A stretch of 64,000 nt of DNA from Psychrobacillus psychrotolerans (GCF_900115805.1 NZ_FOXU01000002.1:248001-312000); one strand, 5' to 3'; positions 16,759 through 26,823 are shown, counted from the stretch's first letter. Notes: generated by a model not told the origin, from the sequence alone. Translations and numbers: made by a program.

Positions 16759-17670
16759 TTAAATGAGCTCCTGGAATTTATGTGCACGGTCATCAAGAGC
16801 CTCAGCAGACGAAGAAATTTCAGCAAAATCTTGTATAGCTAAATGAATTTGCTGATGCGTTTTTTCTACGTTATCAGATACACGTGTGATATTCTCAGTC
16901 ACTTGCTCGATTTCTCGTACAATCCCTTCAATATTTTCTTTTACTTCTGAAATAGATTGCTCCACTTGAACGGAGAGTTTTCTTACTTCCTTTGCTACTA
17001 CTTCAAACCCTCGGCCAAATTCCCCTGCTCTTGCAGCTTCAATAGCAGCATTCAACGCCAATAGATTAGTTTGCGAAGCAATTTGTCGAATCGTCTTAAC
17101 AATTCCTTTTATTGAATCAGTCTGGTTATGTAATCCTACCAAGTTATCTAGATTCCCTTGAGAATCCGCCGCAATTCGCTTGATCGTATCTCCTAATTCT
17201 TCACTTCTTGTTATACCAACTTCCGAGCGATTGAATAACTCCGCTGACATTTGTTTCAAGTCATCTGCAACTTGTACAATTGAATTTTGTCGGTTAGTAA
17301 TATCGGTCGCTATTTTTAAAACTCCAATGACTTTTCTTCTAGTTCCTTCTGCAAAGACAGGCATATAAGTAGCTTCTAACCAAACACGATTTCCTGAAGC
17401 ATCCATTCTCTCCACTTTGTCCTGAAAACTTTTTCCGGATAACAGATTCCTCCAAAACTTTTCGTAATCGGTGCTCTTCGCAAAAGCTGGAAAACAAAAT
17501 TCTTCATGACTCTTCTCATACAGTTCTTCTATTGTATAATCTAAGGTTTGCGCAAACAGATCATTGACATATGCGACCTTCCTATTCATATCAAACCTAA
17601 TAATAGCTAGATTATTTTTAATCGCATTCATTACAAGCTCGTCCGTCACATTATTATTTACTGTTATCAT
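16759..17670 (-). CDS. Soluble PAS-domain methyl-accepting chemotaxis protein
   Basis: The 303-residue protein has no membrane segment. Residues ~15-130 form a PAS domain ([24 protein letters not shown]... through [12 protein letters not shown]). The remaining half is a shortened MCP signalling helix with the conserved hairpin tip ([20 protein letters not shown], then [14 protein letters not shown]). It is expected to feed a redox, oxygen or small-ligand cue to CheA/CheW from the cytoplasm, as proposed for energy sensors of this form. B. subtilis YfmS is a similar small soluble receptor. HAMP is absent, which fits the lack of membrane segments. It is monocistronic with its own terminator. Confidence 0.9.
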   Translation of the reverse strand: MITVNNNVTDELVMNAIKNNLAIIRFDMNRKVAYVNDLFAQTLDYTIEELYEKSHEEFCFPAFAKSTDYEKFWRNLLSGKSFQDKVERMDASGNRVWLEATYMPVFAEGTRRKVIGVLKIATDITNRQNSIVQVADDLKQMSAELFNRSEVGITRSEELGDTIKRIAADSQGNLDNLVGLHNQTDSIKGIVKTIRQIASQTNLLALNAAIEAARAGEFGRGFEVVAKEVRKLSVQVEQSISEVKENIEGIVREIEQVTENITRVSDNVEKTHQQIHLAIQDFAEISSSAEALDDRAHKFQELI

Positions 17671-18220
17671 ATTCGTCTATTCCCCATCCCATTTACTTTA
17701 TCTATTTCTATCAACACTTGTAGAATATTTCTTTGTTTATCAGTTATTAACGATTTCAATACAATCCGTTCATCCACAAAACGTTTTCCTCATTCTAAAG
17801 GAGCAATAATTTTATCTTACAGTCTATAATTTGCTCTTTTATAGAACTTAGGAATCACGTCATGGCCTAGTTACTATTTAACATAAAAAAACAATAAATG
17901 TCAAAGTTTATTTAAAATAATTATACAAACGTTATACAAAAGTATTAGTAGATGTTTAATTCATACCAACAGGTAAATGATAAATAGCCTCAATGTGCTT
18001 TACTCTCTCTTGAAGAAAGGTCCTTCAAATGACAATTTGAACTTACAGAATAGCCAATATTTCCTTTAATCTTCGTAGAACTTTCATTAAGGATTTCTAA
18101 TGTTCTTTCATTTGTCTCATACCTCTCTAAAATTTTACTCCACTAACTTTTCTTATAATGAATGGAATAATCTTGTCCATTTAGGACAAGATAAATAGGA
18201 ATAAAAGAAGAAGGGCGGTA
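17671..18220. other. 550-bp gene-free region with a probable promoter and operator-like inverted repeat
   Basis: No convincing gene is present. Toward the right end a TATAAT box (18154-18159) is followed by a perfect inverted repeat TCTTGTCC-ATTTA-GGACAAGA (18171-18191), just upstream of the acidic protein gene. A minus-strand open frame at ~18009-18140 encodes about 50 residues but has no start codon. Confidence 0.5.
18171..18191 (+). promoter_or_regulatory. 8-bp inverted repeat just downstream of a -10-like TATAAT
   Basis: TCTTGTCC and GGACAAGA are exact complements spaced by 5 bases, positioned about 12 bases after a TATAAT hexamer and 30 bases before the next start codon. That is where a repressor operator or a leader hairpin would sit. 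Confidence 0.45.
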
Positions 18221-18868
18221 ATGACTATTACTACAGAATGGTTTGACAGAGTAACAGAGGAGCTACAGGACCACTTAAATTCGATTTGTGAGGAGTATGA
18301 CCAAATTGGGCATATGAATATTAATCGTGCTTCTAAGCATCCAAGAATTGAATTTTTTGTTAGTACTGAAGATGAGGATCGAGATTATTTTTGTACCATT
18401 CTGTTTGATCCATATAACGAAGAGTTCTATGTAGAAAGCTTCGATGTCGAACTTCTTCAACCTACCAGAATTATATTGCACGATATTACGGATATTATAG
18501 AAGCTGTTCATGAAAGCTTTCACGAGTTTCTTACACACGATAGTGATAGTGAGTTAGTTTATTTGGATGATGATAGTGATGACGAGGATGATGAAATTAC
18601 TATTGAGGAAATCGATGTAGAATGGGAAACTCCTGAGGTTACCGCTTTTCTAATTGAAGATAACGTTGAAGTTACCTATCAGTTCGGGGTAGATAACGCT
18701 AATGGCGATGGTGTTCTTCGAAGAGTAAATCGACTTTGGACAGACGATGACGTCCTTGAGGACGAAAGCACCTTCACTTTTAAGAAGGATGAAGCCAGTA
18801 CTATTATAGCTATGATTGCTAGTCATATGGATAGAATGGTCGGATACGATGAAATTATAGATTTATGA
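18221..18868 (+). CDS. Highly acidic protein of unknown function
   Basis: The 215-residue cytoplasmic protein has an extreme acidic composition. A central run (HDSDSELVYLDDDSDDEDDEITIEEIDVEWE) separates an N-terminal alpha/beta part (~1-105, with FFVSTEDEDRDYFCTILFDPYNEEFYVE) from a C-terminal part (~135-215, ending MIASHMDRMVGYDEIIDL). There is no signal peptide, membrane segment or catalytic motif I recognise. The ribosome binding site is only moderate (AAGGGCGG). It is monocistronic with a good terminator, so it is probably a real gene, but I cannot assign a function. Confidence 0.75.
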   Translation: MTITTEWFDRVTEELQDHLNSICEEYDQIGHMNINRASKHPRIEFFVSTEDEDRDYFCTILFDPYNEEFYVESFDVELLQPTRIILHDITDIIEAVHESFHEFLTHDSDSELVYLDDDSDDEDDEITIEEIDVEWETPEVTAFLIEDNVEVTYQFGVDNANGDGVLRRVNRLWTDDDVLEDESTFTFKKDEASTIIAMIASHMDRMVGYDEIIDL

Positions 18869-18873
18869 TTTTT

Positions 18874-18911
18874 ACCCTTAAATGGTCAAGTTGCCATTTG
18901 AGGGTTTTTTA
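18874..18911 (+). terminator. Terminator of acidic protein gene
   Basis: ACCCTTAAATGG pairs with CCATTTGAGGGT around a short loop, followed by TTTTTT. Confidence 0.88.
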
Positions 18912-18988
18912 TTATGCTCAAAAGACATTAATAAAAGACGATATTCTGATAAAATGAAAGGAAACAGAAATGAAATGGAGAACATACC

Positions 18989-19864
18989 TTGAAAACCTTC
19001 AAAAAAATGTATATTGAAATTACGAGTGTTTGTAATCTTGCTTGTAGTTTCTGTCCACCGACAAGTAGAGCAAAGAATATCCTTAAACTAGATGCATTTA
19101 ATAAAACATTAGATCAGATACGACCACACACAAAATATATTTACCTTCATGTTAAAGGAGAGCCACTTTTACATCCAAGAGTCGATCAGTTATTAGAAGC
19201 TAGTCATGCCAAGGGTTTTAGAGTTAATATTACAACCAATGGTACGCTTATCAATAAAAATCGACATAAACTATTAGGTAAACCAGCACTTCGTCAAATC
19301 AATTTCTCTTTACATAGTTTCGATGGTCATGAGGGATCCGAAAATCGAGAAAAATATTTAGGTGATATTCTAGATTTTGTTCGAGAAGCCAAGGAACATA
19401 ATATCATTATTTCCTTCCGATTATGGAACTTACAGAGAGAACAGGTTTCAGAAATTGCACAACGTAGAAATCGCGAAACGTTGGAAATACTTGAGAAAGA
19501 ATATAACTTAGACTATAAAATTGAAGAAAAAGTTCAACCCGGCAAAGGCATCAAAATTGCACATAATATATATTTGAACCAGGATCATGAGTTTCAATGG
19601 CCAAGTTTACTTGCACCGGAGGATGATGGAAAAGGATTCTGCCACGCTCTTCGAAACCAAGCAGCTATTCTTGTAGATGGAACCGTTGTACCATGCTGTC
19701 TAGATGGTGAAGGTGTGATTGACTTAGGTAATATTCATAACAATTCTTTCTCTGATATTATTGAGAGTGAACGAGCAAATAATTTGTATGATGGATTTAC
19801 TAGAAGAGAAGCAGTTGAAGAAATGTGCAGAAAATGTGGATATAGACAGAGATTTGGTGTTTGA
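18989..19864 (+). CDS. Radical SAM/SPASM domain protein
   Basis: The 291-residue enzyme begins with the radical SAM cluster motif C-x3-C-x2-C (Cys15, Cys19, Cys22 in SVCNLACSFCPPTS). It retains the GEPLLHP segment and the glycine-rich ITTNGTL strand. The C-terminal ~90 residues form a SPASM-like cysteine region (FCHALRNQAAILVDGTVVPCCLDGEG ... MCRKCGYRQRF) that would hold an additional iron-sulfur cluster. SPASM enzymes often modify peptides or enzymes, but no precursor peptide ORF is visible next to it. The TTG start follows GGAG with nine-base spacing. The substrate is unknown. Confidence 0.87.
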   Translation: MKTFKKMYIEITSVCNLACSFCPPTSRAKNILKLDAFNKTLDQIRPHTKYIYLHVKGEPLLHPRVDQLLEASHAKGFRVNITTNGTLINKNRHKLLGKPALRQINFSLHSFDGHEGSENREKYLGDILDFVREAKEHNIIISFRLWNLQREQVSEIAQRRNRETLEILEKEYNLDYKIEEKVQPGKGIKIAHNIYLNQDHEFQWPSLLAPEDDGKGFCHALRNQAAILVDGTVVPCCLDGEGVIDLGNIHNNSFSDIIESERANNLYDGFTRREAVEEMCRKCGYRQRFGV

Positions 19865-19933
19865 TGCACTTATTGTTGGATACAAAGGAATCCGAATGGT
19901 AATATTATATTTTTAGAGAGGAGAGATATATAC

Positions 19934-20746
19934 ATGGAATTTCTAACACTTAGTAATGGATTGAAAATCCCTCAAATTGGTTTTGGTGTTTGGCAAGTTG
20001 ATAACGAAACAGAAGCTCCAGCTGCTGTAGAAGAGGCTCTTCGCGTCGGCTATCGTCATATTGATACCGCAGCTACTTACGGTAACGAAGAAGGAGTGGC
20101 AAAAGGAATTGCTGCTTCTGGTGTTGCTCGTGAAGATATCTTCCTAACTTCAAAAATTTGGAACGATGACGTTCGTGCAGGCCGTACAAAAGAAGCATTT
20201 CAAGAGTCCCTTAACCGTTTAAACACGGACTATCTAGATTTATGCTTAATCCATTGGCCAGTTGACGGTATTGTAGAAGCTTGGCGTGCGCTGGTTGAGC
20301 TGTACAATGAAGGAAAAATAAAGTCAATTGGTGTGTCTAACTTCAAAGAACATCACTTGGAGCAATTAGAGGCAGCTGGATTGATGACGCCTATGATCAA
20401 TCAAATCGAGCTACACCCCCAATTACCACAGCAGAACTTTGTGAATTATTTATCCGACAAAGGTATTCATGTAGAAGCTTGGAGTCCCCTTATGCAAGGG
20501 AAATTCTTAGATTTTGATTTATTCCACCAGTTGGCTGAAAAGTATGGGAAGTCTCCATCACAAATTGTGCTTCGCTGGCACTTACAATTAGGACGAGTTG
20601 CTTTACCAAAATCGATTACTCCTAGTCGTATTCAAGAAAACTTTAATGTCTTTGACTTCAAATTATCGTCTGAAGATATGGACGCAATTGCTAAACTAGC
20701 TACAAATGTTCGCATGGGTCCTGACCCAGACGAAATTCAATTCTAA
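19934..20746 (+). CDS. Aldo/keto reductase (YvgN/YtbE type)
   Basis: The 270-residue TIM-barrel NADPH-dependent reductase carries the catalytic tetrad: Asp44 and Tyr49 in HIDTAATYG, Lys74 in LTSKIWN and His107 in LCLIHWPV. It also has the cofactor phosphate-binding end ALPKSITPSRIQENFNVF. Close relatives reduce methylglyoxal and other aldehydes in Bacillus. The ATG follows GAGGAGAG at suitable spacing. It is monocistronic and converges on the xylose island. Confidence 0.9.
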   Translation: MEFLTLSNGLKIPQIGFGVWQVDNETEAPAAVEEALRVGYRHIDTAATYGNEEGVAKGIAASGVAREDIFLTSKIWNDDVRAGRTKEAFQESLNRLNTDYLDLCLIHWPVDGIVEAWRALVELYNEGKIKSIGVSNFKEHHLEQLEAAGLMTPMINQIELHPQLPQQNFVNYLSDKGIHVEAWSPLMQGKFLDFDLFHQLAEKYGKSPSQIVLRWHLQLGRVALPKSITPSRIQENFNVFDFKLSSEDMDAIAKLATNVRMGPDPDEIQF

Positions 20747-20748
20747 TA

Positions 20749-20791
20749 AAAAAAGCCGGAAGAAGTGTCTTAAACTTCTCTCGGCTTTTTT
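20749..20791. terminator. Bidirectional terminator between aldo/keto reductase and galM-like gene
   Basis: AAAAAAGCCGGAAGAAGT pairs with ACTTCTCTCGGCTTTTTT (one G-T type mismatch region), with A and T runs on the two sides. Confidence 0.88.
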
Positions 20792-20797
20792 CATGTA

Positions 20798-21856
20798 TTA
20801 TTCTTCTGCTATAACTCCGAAAGAATAAATTGTTGTAGTCATGTACTCATCCCCTGCTCGTAGAATAGACGAAAGGAAATGAGGATGATGAATTGAATCA
20901 GGTGGGCCTTGCGTTTCCAGGCATAAACCTAAATAATCTCTTAGCTCTTCGCCTCTCATAATTTCCGTATTGCCCATGTTATTTCCTGTATAGAAAACGA
21001 CTGCAGACTCTGTCGTTTCTACTACTAGTTTACGACCACTTTCTGATTCTGTTAATAACATTGCATTAAGTTCGTTTTCAGTAAATAAAAATGGATGGTC
21101 GTAACCGTTTCCGACTAATACATTTTGTGGATGAACAGAGGCCACTCCATCCATTATTTTACGACCTTCTCTAAAATCAAATACAGAGTTCTCAACCGGC
21201 ACTATATTTCCGGTCGGAAGAAACTCCTCATTTAACTCTAAATACAAAGGACTATCCATCGTTAGTGCATGGCCTAATACATCCCTTTTCAAATTCCCAC
21301 TAAGATTAAAATATGAGTGATTCGTTACATTTACTAATGTGTCTTTATCAGAAATACCAGTGTATGTAATTAATAGCGTGTCTTCCTCGTGTAAAATGGT
21401 GTAATTTACTTTCATTTCTAGATTACCAGGGTATCCTTCTTCCCCATCTGCGCTTAAATAGGTAAACTCAATTGTAGTATCTTGGTCTCCTTCCAACACA
21501 GTAGCATTCCATATTGTATGACTAAATCCATTGAGACCTCCATGTATATGATTATTTTTATCGTTTTTTTGGAGATTGTAGATATCCTCTCCTATACAAA
21601 AAGAGTCTCCACTGATGCGACCAGCAACTCGACCTACAACTGCTCCTAAGTACTTTGGATTATGATCGTATTCCTCTAACGTATCATATCCGAGAACAAC
21701 ATTTTCATATTGCCCTGTTCTGTCAGAAGCTAAAACTTTTGTAATTACACATCCATAATTCATACAGGATACTTCAAAACCATTATTATTTCTAACTGTA
21801 AATAAAGTAACTGGTAGTCCATTTATATACCCAAATAGCTTTTCTGTCACTGACAC
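20798..21856 (-). CDS. Aldose 1-epimerase (mutarotase)
   Basis: The 352-residue protein has the galactose mutarotase fold and active-site residues: His in NNHIHGGLNGF, the catalytic His in NVTNHSYFNLSG, and the catalytic Glu in CLETQGPPDSIHHP. It interconverts alpha and beta anomers of free sugars. As the last gene of the xylose unit it most likely supplies alpha-D-xylose for the isomerase. Its start is a GTG with AAAGGA upstream at a rather long distance. It follows the Gfo/Idh/MocA gene by 25 bp. Confidence 0.9.
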   Translation of the reverse strand: MSVTEKLFGYINGLPVTLFTVRNNNGFEVSCMNYGCVITKVLASDRTGQYENVVLGYDTLEEYDHNPKYLGAVVGRVAGRISGDSFCIGEDIYNLQKNDKNNHIHGGLNGFSHTIWNATVLEGDQDTTIEFTYLSADGEEGYPGNLEMKVNYTILHEEDTLLITYTGISDKDTLVNVTNHSYFNLSGNLKRDVLGHALTMDSPLYLELNEEFLPTGNIVPVENSVFDFREGRKIMDGVASVHPQNVLVGNGYDHPFLFTENELNAMLLTESESGRKLVVETTESAVVFYTGNNMGNTEIMRGEELRDYLGLCLETQGPPDSIHHPHFLSSILRAGDEYMTTTIYSFGVIAEE

Positions 21857-21881
21857 TTAGCAACCCAATCCTTTCTTATTA

Positions 21882-22874
21882 TTACTTCATCTCTATAAGT
21901 TCTCCGGTTTGTATAGAATGATAACATGCTTCTATCACTTGCATATTATTAATAGTAGAAACTCCTGTAATTTCTGGATTACTATTCATTTGTATTACTT
22001 TCGAAAAGTGTTCCACTTCTAGCCGGTATAGATCCCCGTATATATTCTCTTCACGCACTATGTCTGCCACTTGTGTTATTACCTTCCCTACTCCACCGTT
22101 ATTATCTGGTCGAAAGGCAAAAGGCACTTTGATCGTTCCTTTTGTACCTATTACTTCATATTCATTTCTTCCAGTCATATCAAAACTGCAGTCGAATATG
22201 GCACGTACTCCCCCGCCCATGTTCAAATATCCAAAGGTGCTCAAATCTATACCTGTTTCAGGGTCAAGTTCCGCAAAGCATTGCACAGAAACTGGTTCGG
22301 CATCTAACAAATAACGAATCGCATGAATGCTATAACAACCCACATCATAAAGAGAGCCTCCCCCCTTTGCTTTGTCCATTCTAAATTTATCTACACGGGA
22401 TTGTAAGTGAAAGGAGTGACTCGATTTTATAAGCTTTATGTCCCCAATTTCACCCGATGCCATTATTTCTTTTACGCGCTGATGCTGTGGATGTAGCTGG
22501 TACATGAAGGCTTCCATAAACTTTACATTGCTCTCTCGACATACTTCCACCATTTCTTCTGCTTCTTGGGCTGTTAAAGCTACTGGCTTTTCGCATAGTA
22601 TATGCTTACCTTGCTTAGCTGCTTTAAATACCCATTCCTTATGTAAATGATTAGGAAGCGGGATGTAAACAGCTTCAATATCGGAATCGTTAAGAAGTTC
22701 TTCATAGCTTTCATAAGCTTTAGGGATACCTAGCTTAGAAGCTACTGGATGCACTTGACTTCCCCTACTCGAGATAGCTATTAACTCCGCATTATCTGCT
22801 CGGCCAATTGCCGGTATTAGTTGTTGCTGCGCAATATTTGCCGTACTTAATACTCCCCATCTAATGTTCTCCAT
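21882..22874 (-). CDS. Gfo/Idh/MocA family oxidoreductase
   Basis: The 330-residue protein has an N-terminal Rossmann fold (GVLSTANIAQQQLIPAI), the EKPVALTAQEAEEM strand-helix with the conserved catalytic Lys of the family, and a C-terminal alpha/beta domain with GGGSLYDVGCYSIHAIRYLL. Members oxidise or reduce sugars and inositols with NAD(P). Given the position between xylose genes, a xylose or xylo-sugar dehydrogenase role is likely but not proven. The ribosome binding site GGGAGA is good. Confidence 0.88.
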   Translation of the reverse strand: MENIRWGVLSTANIAQQQLIPAIGRADNAELIAISSRGSQVHPVASKLGIPKAYESYEELLNDSDIEAVYIPLPNHLHKEWVFKAAKQGKHILCEKPVALTAQEAEEMVEVCRESNVKFMEAFMYQLHPQHQRVKEIMASGEIGDIKLIKSSHSFHLQSRVDKFRMDKAKGGGSLYDVGCYSIHAIRYLLDAEPVSVQCFAELDPETGIDLSTFGYLNMGGGVRAIFDCSFDMTGRNEYEVIGTKGTIKVPFAFRPDNNGGVGKVITQVADIVREENIYGDLYRLEVEHFSKVIQMNSNPEITGVSTINNMQVIEACYHSIQTGELIEMK

Positions 22875-22923
22875 TCAGTCATCTCCCTTTACCTTCAGAC
22901 TCCAATTATTAACAAAAGTAATA

Positions 22924-23907
22924 CTAGTAAACTCCTTTAATTTCACTATGGACTTCTTGCATATAAAACTTTGCTAGTTTTTGCATTTCCTCTCCTGTAT
23001 AAGCACTAACATTAACTGCCTGTAGGTTATCCTTTACTTGAGCAACTGTTTTAAAACCAGGTATGACACATGAAATCTCTTCATACTCCAGTATCCACTT
23101 TAATGCAGCTCGAGTCATATTTTCTCTACCTTCCGCAATCCATTCTAGTTTACCCGCTAACTCCACACCCTTTTCTAGCCCTAATCCTGCAAAAGTTTCA
23201 CCCACATTAAACGCAGATCCGTCTTGGTTAAAGTTACGATGGTCATCCGATTCAAATTTAGTACCTATATTAAATTTTCCAGTTAGTAGTCCACTTGCAA
23301 GCGGAACACGCGCAAGGATTCCGACACCCTTTTCCTTAGCCTTTGGAAATAATTGATCCAATGGTTTTTGGCGGAAGATGTTGAATATTACTTGTAGGCT
23401 ATCAACATTTGGTTGTTCTAAGCATAGTAGCCCTTCTTCAACCGTCTCCACACTAACACCATAATAACGAATTTTACCTTGTTTCTTTAAGTGATCCAGC
23501 ACTTCAAATACTTGACCATCTTTTAAAATTTCTAGAGGTGGACAATGAATTTGCAACAAATCAATTTGATCTCTACCAAGACGTCTTAAGCTATCATCAC
23601 AGTACTTCGTAACACTTTCCATGGAATATGTTTTAGGATCATAAACATCACCCGCTCTGCAAAATTTCGTAGCTATATGAATCTCTCCATGTTTTCCTTT
23701 CGTTGCTTTGGCTAAAAGCTCCTCACTATGACCATCCCCATATACATCGGCTGTATCAAAAAAGTTAACCCCGTTGCCAATTGCATAATCTAATGCTTTT
23801 AAAGACTCCTCGTCATTTGTTTTTCCCCATGCTCCACCTATTGCCCAAGTTCCAAAGCTAAGTTCACTTACCTTTAAATCTGTGCTACCAATTTGACGAT
23901 AATTCAT
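22924..23907 (-). CDS. Aldo/keto reductase (YajO/IolS-type large family)
   Basis: The 327-residue TIM-barrel reductase shows Asp and Tyr in FFDTADVYGDGHSEELL, Lys in IATKFCRAG, and His in LLQIHCPP, plus the C-terminal CVIPGFKTVAQVKDNLQAVN cofactor site. This is the AKR11/12-like family distinct from the shorter enzyme at 19934. In the xylose unit it may reduce or oxidise a pentose derivative; the substrate is unknown. It lies 64 bp after xylB, separated by a small palindromic hairpin. Confidence 0.88.
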   Translation of the reverse strand: MNYRQIGSTDLKVSELSFGTWAIGGAWGKTNDEESLKALDYAIGNGVNFFDTADVYGDGHSEELLAKATKGKHGEIHIATKFCRAGDVYDPKTYSMESVTKYCDDSLRRLGRDQIDLLQIHCPPLEILKDGQVFEVLDHLKKQGKIRYYGVSVETVEEGLLCLEQPNVDSLQVIFNIFRQKPLDQLFPKAKEKGVGILARVPLASGLLTGKFNIGTKFESDDHRNFNQDGSAFNVGETFAGLGLEKGVELAGKLEWIAEGRENMTRAALKWILEYEEISCVIPGFKTVAQVKDNLQAVNVSAYTGEEMQKLAKFYMQEVHSEIKGVY

Positions 23908-23936
23908 TTCGCCACTCCTCTCCCTTTGTAAATAAG

Positions 23937-23960
23937 AGCCTCAACTATGTAGTTGAGACT
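23937..23960 (-). other. Intercistronic hairpin between xylB and the aldo/keto reductase gene
   Basis: CTCAACTATGTAGTTGAG is a perfect palindrome that extends with flanking GAG/CTC pairs. On the transcribed strand it is followed only by TTATTT, so it is a weak terminator or an mRNA-stabilising hairpin. Confidence 0.5.
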
Positions 23961-23971
23961 CGTTATAACAC

Positions 23972-25471
23972 TTACTTGCGGAATTCCAAAAGTGCTTTAT
24001 TTAGAACTTTTGTTTGACCATAAACCTGTTGATAAATAAGAAATAACTTTTTATATTTTTCCACATTTACGGGAATAGGATTAAACTGTTTATCTTCATT
24101 TAAAAAGTTAGCTGCACAATCTTTTAATGAATTAAACCACCCACACCCATAAGCTGCTAGCATCGCTGCTCCCATTCCTGGTCCCTGTTCGCTAGTTAGT
24201 CGGACAATTTTCGCATCGAAAATATCTGCTTGCATTTGAAGCCAATCATCATTTTGAGCTCCACCACCAATTGATACAATAGTATCTATCAACTTCCCGT
24301 TTTTCCGAAAGATTTCAATAGATTCATGTAAAGAGAATGTTATTCCTTCTAAAACAGAACGAACAAAATCCTTGCGCTGATGCGAACTATCTATTCCTAT
24401 GAAACTAGCACGAATTATTGCATCTGCATGAGGCGTTCTTTCTCCAACTAAATAGGGGGTAAACAACAATCCATTTGAACCTACCGGAACAGTATTTACC
24501 TCGGACAATAATTGTTGGAAAGATTCTTCACTTGCGAAAACCTCTTTAAACCACGTCAAGCTATGACCCGCAGAAAGCGTTACACCCATTGTATAAAAAG
24601 CATCCGAGACCCCGTGATTAAAATAATGAACCTTCCCATTAAAATTCTTATCTGGGGTTGCCTCATAAGATAATACAACACCCGATGTCCCTATGCTACA
24701 AAGCGTTTTTCCATCCTCTAAAATACCAGAGCCAATTGCACCACAAGCATTATCCGCACCACCTGCAAACACTCGAGTTGTAGCTGATAGACCAGTTGCT
24801 TGTGCAATATCTAAAGAAATAGTACCAACTTCGTCATGGGAATCTAACAATGGCGGACAAATACTTGGGTTGATATCCAATAAAGCACATATAGTTGTGC
24901 TCCATTCTTTTCTACCAACATCTAATAAAAGAGTTCCCGCAGCATCCGAATAATCTATATGAAGCTGACCTGTTAATCTGTACCGTAAATAATCCTTAGG
25001 AAGTACAAAAGTCTTTACCCGCTCAAATACTTGCGGCTCATGTTCTTTCACCCATAATATTTTGGGTAACGTAAAACCTTCCAAAGCGGGGTTTTTTGTT
25101 ATTTGAAGCAGTTTATCTTCACCAATTACATTATAGATTTGCTGACACTGAGCTGTAGTGCGTGTATCATTCCAAAGAATTGCAGGACGTAATACCTCAT
25201 TTTGTTCATCTAACAGAACAAGGCCATGCATTTGTCCCGAAAAACTCATCCCTTCAATATTCGCTATATCGGTTGGAAAATCCTTTAATAGCTCTTTTAA
25301 ACCTACTATTGTTTGTTCCACCCAGCGCTCGGGATTTTGTTCGCTATAACCCGTTTTTTCCTGTATTAAAGGATAGGGTTTCGATACACTTTGAATGACT
25401 TCCCCACTAGTATCGACTAGCAATATCTTCACAGCGCTAGTTCCTAAATCTACCCCAATAACATATTTCAT
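23972..25471 (-). CDS. xylB: Xylulokinase
   Basis: The start is ATG 25471 (499 residues), eight bases after AGGAG; an upstream extension has no site. FGGY-kinase features are plain: N-terminal phosphate loop GVDLGTSAVKILLVD, MSFSGQMHGLVLLD with the catalytic region, ILWNDTRTTAQC, CSIGTSGVV and the C-terminal SIGGGAQNDDWLQMQADIF. It phosphorylates D-xylulose from the xylose isomerase reaction to xylulose 5-phosphate, feeding the pentose phosphate pathway. The gene follows xylA by 29 bp. Confidence 0.95.
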   Translation of the reverse strand: MKYVIGVDLGTSAVKILLVDTSGEVIQSVSKPYPLIQEKTGYSEQNPERWVEQTIVGLKELLKDFPTDIANIEGMSFSGQMHGLVLLDEQNEVLRPAILWNDTRTTAQCQQIYNVIGEDKLLQITKNPALEGFTLPKILWVKEHEPQVFERVKTFVLPKDYLRYRLTGQLHIDYSDAAGTLLLDVGRKEWSTTICALLDINPSICPPLLDSHDEVGTISLDIAQATGLSATTRVFAGGADNACGAIGSGILEDGKTLCSIGTSGVVLSYEATPDKNFNGKVHYFNHGVSDAFYTMGVTLSAGHSLTWFKEVFASEESFQQLLSEVNTVPVGSNGLLFTPYLVGERTPHADAIIRASFIGIDSSHQRKDFVRSVLEGITFSLHESIEIFRKNGKLIDTIVSIGGGAQNDDWLQMQADIFDAKIVRLTSEQGPGMGAAMLAAYGCGWFNSLKDCAANFLNEDKQFNPIPVNVEKYKKLFLIYQQVYGQTKVLNKALLEFRK

Positions 25472-25500
25472 CACTTCAGCTCCTACCAAATGCATTCCTA

Positions 25501-26823
25501 TTATTTGTTGAATGACTGCAATAAATACTGATTGATCGTCGCCTTGATCTGCTCCAAACGGCCAGAAGTCTGTTTAATATCTTGAAGTCCAAAGGCATAC
25601 GCTTCTAGCTTATGGAAATCAGTATTACCTTCTACAATATCTAATCCAATACCTTCTTTGTACGTCTTGTAGCGATCGTCCACCACATTTTCAAGCACTT
25701 TATCATCAATCAAGTTTTGTGCAACTCGTAAACCTACGGCAAAAGCATCCATTCCAGCAATATGTGCGTGGAACAGGTCCTCTGGTTCAAATGATGCTCT
25801 TCTAACCTTCGCGTCAAAGTTTAAACCACCTTTGCCTAATCCACCATTTTGTAAAATCTCATACATCGCAAGAGTTGTAGTCCATAAATCTGTTGGGAAT
25901 TCATCTGTATCCCAGCCAAGAAGTGGATTACCTTGGTTTGCATCCACAGATCCTAACATATTATTAATCCTCGCATAATGCAGTTCGTGTTCAAACGTAT
26001 GACCAGCAAGTGTAGCGTGGTTTGCTTCGATATTAAATTTAAACGAATTTTCCAGGCCATAGCTTTGTAAAAATGCATGAGCTGTTGCAACATCATAATC
26101 ATATTGGTGTGTGGAAGGCTCTTTTGGTTTTGGCTCGATTAAGAACTGTGCTTCGAAACCAATTTCTTTCGCATAATCTACAGCCATATGATAGAAACGA
26201 GATAAGTTATCCAATTCTAGTTTCATATTTGTATTTAGTAAAGTGTCGTAACCTTCACGTCCACCCCAGAATACATAGTTTAGAGCACCAAGCTCTTTAC
26301 CAATTTCTAATCCTTTTTTTACTTTAGCCGCCGAGTAGGCAAAAACATCTGCATTACTTGAAGTTGCTGCCCCGTGCACAAAGCGTGGATGCGTAAAGTT
26401 ATTCGCGGTATTCCAAAGCAATTTAGCTTTACTATTTTTCATATAATCTTTTATCATGCTAACAATTACGTCTAAGTTTTGATTACTTTCTTTAAGGTTG
26501 CTTCCCTCTGGAGCAATATCAATATCATGGAAACAGAAGAACGGGACATCCATCTTTTCATAAAATTCAAATGAGGCCTCTACTCTTGCTTTTGCTAGAT
26601 CCAATCCACTAAATTTATCCCAAGGTCGGTTCATACTCCCTGCGCCGAAAGGATCTGATCCATCCATCGTAAACGTATGCCAATAGGAAACGGCATATCT
26701 CAAAATCTCTTCCATCGTTTTACCGCCAATTTTTTCTTGTGGATTATAAAATTTAAACGCATAAGGATTTTTGGAAGCTGCACCTTCAAATTTAATTTTC
26801 TCGACATTTTGGAAATAGACCAT
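25501..26823 (-). CDS. xylA: Xylose isomerase
   Basis: The 440-residue length and signatures match class II xylose isomerases: [26 protein letters not shown] with the catalytic His-Asp pair, [14 protein letters not shown], metal-binding [35 protein letters not shown], and [20 protein letters not shown]. It converts D-xylose to D-xylulose. A strong AGGAGG site precedes the ATG. It is the first gene of the minus-strand xylA-xylB-reductase-oxidoreductase-epimerase run, with a candidate XylR operator upstream. Confidence 0.97.
   Translation of the reverse strand: MVYFQNVEKIKFEGAASKNPYAFKFYNPQEKIGGKTMEEILRYAVSYWHTFTMDGSDPFGAGSMNRPWDKFSGLDLAKARVEASFEFYEKMDVPFFCFHDIDIAPEGSNLKESNQNLDVIVSMIKDYMKNSKAKLLWNTANNFTHPRFVHGAATSSNADVFAYSAAKVKKGLEIGKELGALNYVFWGGREGYDTLLNTNMKLELDNLSRFYHMAVDYAKEIGFEAQFLIEPKPKEPSTHQYDYDVATAHAFLQSYGLENSFKFNIEANHATLAGHTFEHELHYARINNMLGSVDANQGNPLLGWDTDEFPTDLWTTTLAMYEILQNGGLGKGGLNFDAKVRRASFEPEDLFHAHIAGMDAFAVGLRVAQNLIDDKVLENVVDDRYKTYKEGIGLDIVEGNTDFHKLEAYAFGLQDIKQTSGRLEQIKATINQYLLQSFNK

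Noticed and set aside
18009-18165. Minus-strand protein-like frame of about 50 residues (ERYETNERTLEILNESSTKI...)
   Set aside because: It has no start codon and is bounded by stops. It might be a remnant, but nothing else supports it.
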